From CAWELS01 sp964468205 (GTDB lineage Bacteria > Acidobacteriota > Terriglobia > Bryobacterales > Bryobacteraceae), in assembly GCA_964468205.1 (NCBI GenBank), contig CAYXVG010000118.1, positions 1 to 10,395 of the forward strand: a DNA stretch of 10,395 nucleotides, written 5' to 3'. How positions within the stretch are numbered: the first letter of the stretch is position 1; every line of letters begins with the position of its first letter. Below are positions 5,628 to 10,395 of this stretch, one piece after another. The notes below the pieces were generated by a model. It saw only the letters and a list, made by a program, of their open reading frames with translations. It was not told the DNA's origin and ran no database searches. The position numbers were made by a program, and so were the translations under genes.

Positions 5628-8600
5628 TGATATCTCGATCGCTAAAGAATCCTTACGCAGTCGTGGTCAGCGCCATGACTATGCTGCTCCTCGGCATCGT
5701 GGCGTTGAGTCGCATTCCCACCGACATCCTGCCCGCCTTCGAAACCCCGGCCGTGCAGATCCTCACTCTATATCCTGGGATGCCGGCCGAGGTCATGGAG
5801 AAGGACATCACCAGCCGGCTGGAGCGATGGACCGGCCAGGCCAATGGCGTTGTGCGGCAGGAGTCGCGCTCCATGATCGGCGTCAGCGTTGTTCGCGACT
5901 ACTTCCGGCCCGACATCGACCCGAATACCGCCATGTCGCAAGTCTCCTCGCTGGCCATCTCCGACATGTACTACCTGCCGCCCGGGACCTTGCCGCCCAT
6001 GGTGATGCCGTTCGATCCCACTGCTACCGTGCCGCTTGCTCTGCTCAGCGTGAGCAGCCCCACCCTCGATGAAACCGGGCTCTATGATGTCGCCTACTTC
6101 AACCTGCGAAACCGCCTCCAGGGCATCTCCGGCGTTATCGCCCCGGCGGTGTTCGGAGGCCGCATCCGCCGCATTCTGGCCTACGTGGACCCCAACCGGC
6201 TGGAGACCCGCAACCTCTCGCCCATGGACGTAGTGGAAGCGCTGAAGTCCTTCAACGTGCTCATCCCCACCGGGAACGCCAAGATCGGAGATTACGACTA
6301 CCAGATCAATGCCAACGGCATGGTGCCGCGGGTCGAGCAGATGAACCGCTTCCCCATCCGGGTGGACGAGAGCGGGGCGCCCGTCTATGTCCGCGACGTC
6401 GCGGACGTTCAGGATTCACACCAGATCCAGACCAACGTGGTTCACGTCAACGGCAAGCGGCAGGTCTACATCCCCATCTATCGCCAGCCGGGAGCCAACA
6501 CCATCGGTGTCCTTGAAGGCATGCGCGCGGCCATGGACGACATCCTCTCGCGGCTGCCCAAGGGCATCAACCTCGACATTGTGATGGACCAGTCCATCTA
6601 CATCCGCAAAGCGATCCGCAGCCTTCAGCATGAGATCGCCCTGGGCGCGCTGCTGGCCGGGTTGATGATCCTCGTTTTCATCGGCAGTTTCCGTTCCACT
6701 GGCGTGGTTTTGCTCTCGATCCCGCTGTCGATCATGGCCGCCGTGGCCGGCTTGTTTTTCACGGACAACAGTCTGAACGTGATGACCCTGGGGGGCCTGG
6801 CCCTGGCGGTGGGCCGTCTGGTGGACGACTCCATAGTGGTGCTCGAAAACACGCACCGCCACGTGGACGCGGGCTCTCCTCCGCCAAAGGCCGCGCTCGA
6901 GGCCGCCGAGGAGGTGCGCATGCCTATCCTCGTAGCCACCGTGGTCACCGTCGTCGTTTTCGCTCCGGTGGTCTTCCTTACCGGCGTTGGCAAGTTCCTG
7001 TTCACGCCGCTGGCCCTGAGCGTCACCTTTGCCATGCTGGCCTCCTACGTTGTCGCCCTGACCTTGGTGCCGGTGTACTGCTCCAAATTCCTGAAGCCGG
7101 CCTCGCAAGACGGCGGCCCCCGGTGGTTCCGGATGTTCGAGCGAAGCTTCGAGCGGTTCAAGTCCGCCTATGCCACCTCCTTGCGCTGGATGCTCAAGCG
7201 CTGGTTGCTTGCCGGCGCCGCCGTTGTACTGCTTGGCGCGGTTTCTACCCTGCTGTTTCCTCGAATCGGCAAGGAGCTGTTTCCGCTGCTGGATGTCGGC
7301 CAGTTCGCCATTCAAATGCGGGCGCCCTCCGGCACCCGGATCGAGATCACCGAACGCTACGTGAACCAGGTAGAAGACACCGTTCAGGAGGTCATTCCTC
7401 CGTCCGATTTGCAGATGGTCATCTCCAACACCGGCGTGTTGTATGACTGGCCGGCGGCCTACACGCCCAACGCGGGACCGATGGACAGCGAGTTTATGGT
7501 GCAGTTGACCGAGGACCACCAGACGCCCTCCTTCGAATACGTCCGCCGCTTGCGCAAGATCTTCCGGGAACAGTACCCGTTCCTGGACTTCCACTTCAAG
7601 ACGGGCGGGCTGCTCACGTCGGCGTTGAACTTCGGCCTGCCCTCGCCCATTAATATCCAGGTGGAAGGTAACGAACTGGATGTGGCCCGCGATATCGCGC
7701 TCGAGATCAAGAGCATTATTGAGAGCGTGCCGGGGGCGGTCGACGTACGAATCAAGCAGAACCTCGACTATCCTCAACTGGAGCTCGACATCGACCGGTC
7801 CAAGGCGGCGATGCTGGGCCTGGACGCCGCGGAGACGGTGAAGAACGTTGTTACCAGCCTCAACTCCAGCGTGAACTTCGATCCGGCCTTCTGGATCGAC
7901 GAGTCCAACGGGAACCACTACTTGGTCGGCGCGCAATACCGTGAAGAGGAGATTGACTCGATCGACACGCTGCTCGATATCCCAATCACCGGAGCCCGTC
8001 AGGAACAGGCCGCGGCCGCCATGCACAGTCTGTTCCGTCCGTCGCCCAAGACGGAGCCTGCTGCCCGCAATGGCGTAGACGGACACCCGGTGCGGCTGCG
8101 AAACATTGCCACAGTCCGGCGGAACACGGCCCCGACAGAGGTGAACCACGTCAACATCACCCGCGTCACCGACGTCTTCTCGAACGTCGACGGACGTGAT
8201 ATTGGCTCGGTAGCGGCAGAGATCGAACAGAAAGTTGCTGGCAAAAACTGGCCGGAAGGCTACTTTGTGCGGATGCGCGGCGAGGTGCAGTCGATGAGGG
8301 AGTCCTTCGGCGGACTCGCTTTCGGCTTCGTCCTGGCGGTGGTGCTGATTTACTTCGTCATGGTCGCTCTGTTCAAGAGCTTTCTGGATCCGCTCATCGT
8401 GATGCTGGCCGTGCCACTGGGACTGATCGGCGTGTTGTGGATTCTGTTCGCGACCGGGACGACGCTTAACGTTCAGTCCTTCATGGGCACGATCTTCATG
8501 ATCGGAATCGCGCAATCCAACAGTACGCTGCTCGTTGAATTCGCCAATCGTCTTCGCGACCGCGGCCGGTCCGCCTATGACGCCATCATCGAAGCGGCGC

Positions 8601-8782
8601 AGATTCGGCTGCGGCCGATTATGATTACGGCCGGAGCGGCGATTCTGGCTCTGCTGCCCCTGGCGCTCAATCCGGCTGAGCCGAGCATGCCATTGGCCCG
8701 CGCGGTCATTGGCGGGCTGGCTTCCTCCACGGTATTGACGCTGGTTGTCGTACCAATCCTGTATCTGAGGTTCAAGCGATGA
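5627..8782 (+). CDS. RND-family efflux pump, inner-membrane permease
   Basis: The protein has 1051 residues, the normal size of the trimeric RND pumps (AcrB family), which use the proton gradient to export drugs or other compounds through an adaptor and an outer-membrane channel. TM1 is at about residues 9-28. A large periplasmic loop follows, then TM2-TM6 (about 340-540), the second loop, and TM7-TM12 toward the end. The TM4 proton-relay pair is present as VDDSIVVLEN (Asp400-Asp401). In TM10 the position of AcrB Lys940 is a serine (Ser964, in GIAQSNSTLLVEFAN), as in some other RND branches. The ATG at 5627, reached by a one-base overlap with the anti-sigma stop, is chosen because MISRSLKNPYAVV is the standard RND N-terminus; the frame is open for 138 bases further upstream but without such a start. 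The substrate cannot be told from sequence; nothing marks it as a metal pump. Confidence 0.93.
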   Translation: MISRSLKNPYAVVVSAMTMLLLGIVALSRIPTDILPAFETPAVQILTLYPGMPAEVMEKDITSRLERWTGQANGVVRQESRSMIGVSVVRDYFRPDIDPNTAMSQVSSLAISDMYYLPPGTLPPMVMPFDPTATVPLALLSVSSPTLDETGLYDVAYFNLRNRLQGISGVIAPAVFGGRIRRILAYVDPNRLETRNLSPMDVVEALKSFNVLIPTGNAKIGDYDYQINANGMVPRVEQMNRFPIRVDESGAPVYVRDVADVQDSHQIQTNVVHVNGKRQVYIPIYRQPGANTIGVLEGMRAAMDDILSRLPKGINLDIVMDQSIYIRKAIRSLQHEIALGALLAGLMILVFIGSFRSTGVVLLSIPLSIMAAVAGLFFTDNSLNVMTLGGLALAVGRLVDDSIVVLENTHRHVDAGSPPPKAALEAAEEVRMPILVATVVTVVVFAPVVFLTGVGKFLFTPLALSVTFAMLASYVVALTLVPVYCSKFLKPASQDGGPRWFRMFERSFERFKSAYATSLRWMLKRWLLAGAAVVLLGAVSTLLFPRIGKELFPLLDVGQFAIQMRAPSGTRIEITERYVNQVEDTVQEVIPPSDLQMVISNTGVLYDWPAAYTPNAGPMDSEFMVQLTEDHQTPSFEYVRRLRKIFREQYPFLDFHFKTGGLLTSALNFGLPSPINIQVEGNELDVARDIALEIKSIIESVPGAVDVRIKQNLDYPQLELDIDRSKAAMLGLDAAETVKNVVTSLNSSVNFDPAFWIDESNGNHYLVGAQYREEEIDSIDTLLDIPITGARQEQAAAAMHSLFRPSPKTEPAARNGVDGHPVRLRNIATVRRNTAPTEVNHVNITRVTDVFSNVDGRDIGSVAAEIEQKVAGKNWPEGYFVRMRGEVQSMRESFGGLAFGFVLAVVLIYFVMVALFKSFLDPLIVMLAVPLGLIGVLWILFATGTTLNVQSFMGTIFMIGIAQSNSTLLVEFANRLRDRGRSAYDAIIEAAQIRLRPIMITAGAAILALLPLALNPAEPSMPLARAVIGGLASSTVLTLVVVPILYLRFKR

Positions 8783-9993
8783 ACAGACGAAGAAACATGG
8801 CGGTGCTCGCCCCGGCCTTGTTGCTCGTGATGTTGGCGGGGTGCTTCAGCGGGATCGGTTCGGACGCGGTGGAGCCGGACGCCAACGTCGGCACTTCCAC
8901 CGCTGTCCGGGTCTCGGTGGCCCGGCCAGACTTGCGGGACATCGCCGACCGTATTACCGTCGCCGGAGCCGTCGTCCCGTATGAACAGGTTACCTTGTAC
9001 GCTCGCGTGAACGGTTACCTGAATTCGATCGCCGTCGACATCGGAGACTCCGTCCGCAAAGGGCAACTGCTGGCCGAGCTTGACATGCCGGAGGTGGAGG
9101 CTGAGTTGGACGAAAAGCGTGCGGCGGTGGCCCAGGCTGAGGCGGAGCTGAAACAGGCGCGCGCCGCCATTTCGCAATACGAGGCGGAAGCGCGTTTTGA
9201 GAATCTGAATTACGACAGACTACGCAACATCCGCCAGAGAGACCCCGACGTCCTGCCTCAGCATGACGTGGACCGCGCGCGGGCCGGCTGGGAGGTGGCC
9301 CGAAGCAGACTCGACAAAGCCAATGCCGACGTCGCGGTGGCTGAAGCCGCCTTCCAGGCCGCCAAAGCCGGCCTGGAAGTGTTGTCGCGCCTGGCGCGTT
9401 ACGCCAGGATCACCGCACCTTTCTCGGGCGTCATTACCGAGAGGTTCGTGGATCCAGGCGACCTGATTCAGGCCGCCGAGTCGTCTCGCACCCAGGCCGC
9501 GCCGGTAGTTTCGGTGGCCCGTATCGACCGGGTCCGTGTTCTGGTTGACGTGCCCGAGCCTCAGGCCCCTTTCGTGGCTCCCGGGATCCCGGCAACAGTG
9601 CGCGCAAGCAATACCGGTCCCATTGAAACCCGGTGCTCGAGAACAAGCGGCGCGCTCAACCCGGCCACGCGGACGATGCGGGCTGAGATTCATCTCGCGA
9701 ACGGCAAGCGGAATCTCCGTCCCGGCATGACGGCCGAAGTGACGTTCCATCTCCAGACTGTCGAGGACACGCTCACGGTTCCGGTTTCCGCCATCCGCTC
9801 CGACGAAAAGGGGTATGGTGTCTTCGTGGTCCGGGGAGAAACAGCGGAGCGGCGTCTGGTCAAGACCGGTCTGGAAGCGTCGGAATGGATTCAGGTGATC
9901 GAAGGCCTTGACCCCGACGACCAGGTCGTGATTGCCGCGGCCGATGCCCTGGCGGACGGCACGCGCGTCGTCATCACCGGAGAGCAACAATGA
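8779..9993 (+). CDS. RND periplasmic adaptor (membrane fusion protein), lipoprotein
   Basis: The protein has 404 residues. A lipoprotein signal ends in LAGC with Cys22 as the lipidated residue, so it is anchored in the inner membrane facing the periplasm. Domain order: first lipoyl half (about 75-105, LYARVNGYLNSIAVDIGDSV), a long coiled-coil hairpin (about 108-208, with repeated AEAELKQARAA and AEAAFQAAKAG heptads), second lipoyl half (RITAPFSGVITERFVDPGDL), beta-barrel (VSVARIDRVRVLVDVPEPQ) and membrane-proximal domain (LNPATRTMRAEI and later LTVPVSAI). It bridges the RND pump to the outer-membrane channel. GAGG at 8767-8770 supports the ATG at 8779. It overlaps the pump gene and the next gene by 4 bases (ATGA) each. 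The adaptor follows the pump here; in many classic operons it precedes it. Confidence 0.92.
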   Translation: MNRRRNMAVLAPALLLVMLAGCFSGIGSDAVEPDANVGTSTAVRVSVARPDLRDIADRITVAGAVVPYEQVTLYARVNGYLNSIAVDIGDSVRKGQLLAELDMPEVEAELDEKRAAVAQAEAELKQARAAISQYEAEARFENLNYDRLRNIRQRDPDVLPQHDVDRARAGWEVARSRLDKANADVAVAEAAFQAAKAGLEVLSRLARYARITAPFSGVITERFVDPGDLIQAAESSRTQAAPVVSVARIDRVRVLVDVPEPQAPFVAPGIPATVRASNTGPIETRCSRTSGALNPATRTMRAEIHLANGKRNLRPGMTAEVTFHLQTVEDTLTVPVSAIRSDEKGYGVFVVRGETAERRLVKTGLEASEWIQVIEGLDPDDQVVIAAADALADGTRVVITGEQQ

Positions 9994-10395
9994 AAGCTCT
10001 ACTCCTGCTTCCACTCTTCTGTCTGACTGCTCCACTCCGAGGTCAGGAAGGTGCGGGCATGACTCTTCAGGAAGTCGTCAGGACGGCGCTGGAGCAGCAC
10101 CCGGCCGTACGCTCCGCTCGCAGCGGCGTGGCCGAGGCGCAGGCGCGTGTGAAACAGGCGCGGTCCGCCTTCTACCCGCAGTTTGGGTTCAGCGGCATGG
10201 CCAAGGCGGGGCTGTCGGGAACGATAAACGGTCTCAATCCCCTCGGCCTCGCCAACTCTCCGTTCTTCGACAACTACGCCACCGGCCTTAACGTCTTTCA
10301 CCCTGGCTTCGACTTCGGACGCACACGTCACCACCACAATGTGATGAAGTTCCAGCAGGAGGCCCTCGAGAGTGACCTCCAAAAGGTGGAAGCGC
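9990..10395 (+). CDS. TolC-family outer-membrane efflux protein, N-terminal part (3' end outside window)
   Basis: The first 135 codons are present. A signal peptide (MKALLLLPLFCLTAPLRG, cleavage likely near residue 18-20) is followed by the standard TolC start MTLQEVVRTALEQHPAVRSA, then a helical VAEAQARVKQARSAFYPQF, the first half of a TolC repeat. The DYA-like segment FFDNYATGLNVFHPGFDFGR is where the first outer-membrane beta strand should lie, and VMKFQQEALESDLQKVEA begins the next periplasmic helix. GGAGAG at 9979-9984, 5 bases ahead, supports the ATG at 9990, which overlaps the adaptor stop. It would form the trimeric exit duct of this pump. A run of histidines (RTRHHHN) near residue 113 is unusual but lies in a variable region. 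Confidence 0.9.
   Translation, partial: MKALLLLPLFCLTAPLRGQEGAGMTLQEVVRTALEQHPAVRSARSGVAEAQARVKQARSAFYPQFGFSGMAKAGLSGTINGLNPLGLANSPFFDNYATGLNVFHPGFDFGRTRHHHNVMKFQQEALESDLQKVEA

Noticed and set aside
6416..8515. Very long open frame of 699 codons on the minus strand
   Set aside because: It is the antisense of the RND pump gene; its translation is rich in His, Arg, Gln and Gly with no motif, typical of an antisense frame in GC-rich coding DNA.

Overview
The window looks like a chromosomal segment of a GC-rich Gram-negative bacterium. The Gram-negative call rests on an RND pump with a lipoprotein adaptor and a TolC-type outer-membrane channel. The combination of an ECF sigma/anti-sigma pair fused in one operon to an RND pump, with many small toxin-antitoxin (TA) genes and relics, resembles Acidobacteriota such as the Solibacter/Bryobacter group. 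That placement is an inference from gene style, not from a marker gene.

Left part (1-4100) is an accessory region. It opens with the C-terminal end of a HicA toxin (2-142), then a stretch with no recognised gene, then a three-helix membrane protein on the minus strand (496-960). A second HicA-like toxin (1214-1502) is broken by two apparent single-base deletions. Next comes the most interesting unit: three tightly packed genes (1700-3449) encoding a dual-OB-domain protein and two different DUF488 proteins, joined by a 4-base GTGA overlap and a 4-base ATGA overlap. Their joint function is not known to me. After a 250-base gap comes an AbrB/MazE-type antitoxin (3701-3928) with no intact toxin next to it. 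Tail-to-tail with it is a decayed PIN-domain toxin (4074 down to about 3944), frameshifted by a perfect 8-base tandem duplication. The unknown three-gene unit therefore sits among TA genes and relics, which suits a mobile or defence-type island.

Right part (4333 to the window end) is one long, intact, translationally coupled operon: ECF sigma factor, zinc-type membrane anti-sigma factor, RND inner-membrane pump, lipoprotein membrane-fusion protein, and a TolC-family outer-membrane protein running off the end. Every junction overlaps by 1 or 4 bases. The likely logic is that the anti-sigma factor holds the sigma factor at the membrane until an envelope signal or toxic compound releases it, and the sigma factor then drives its own operon and so the tripartite pump. 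Codon use in this operon is more strongly GC-biased than in the 1700-3449 unit.
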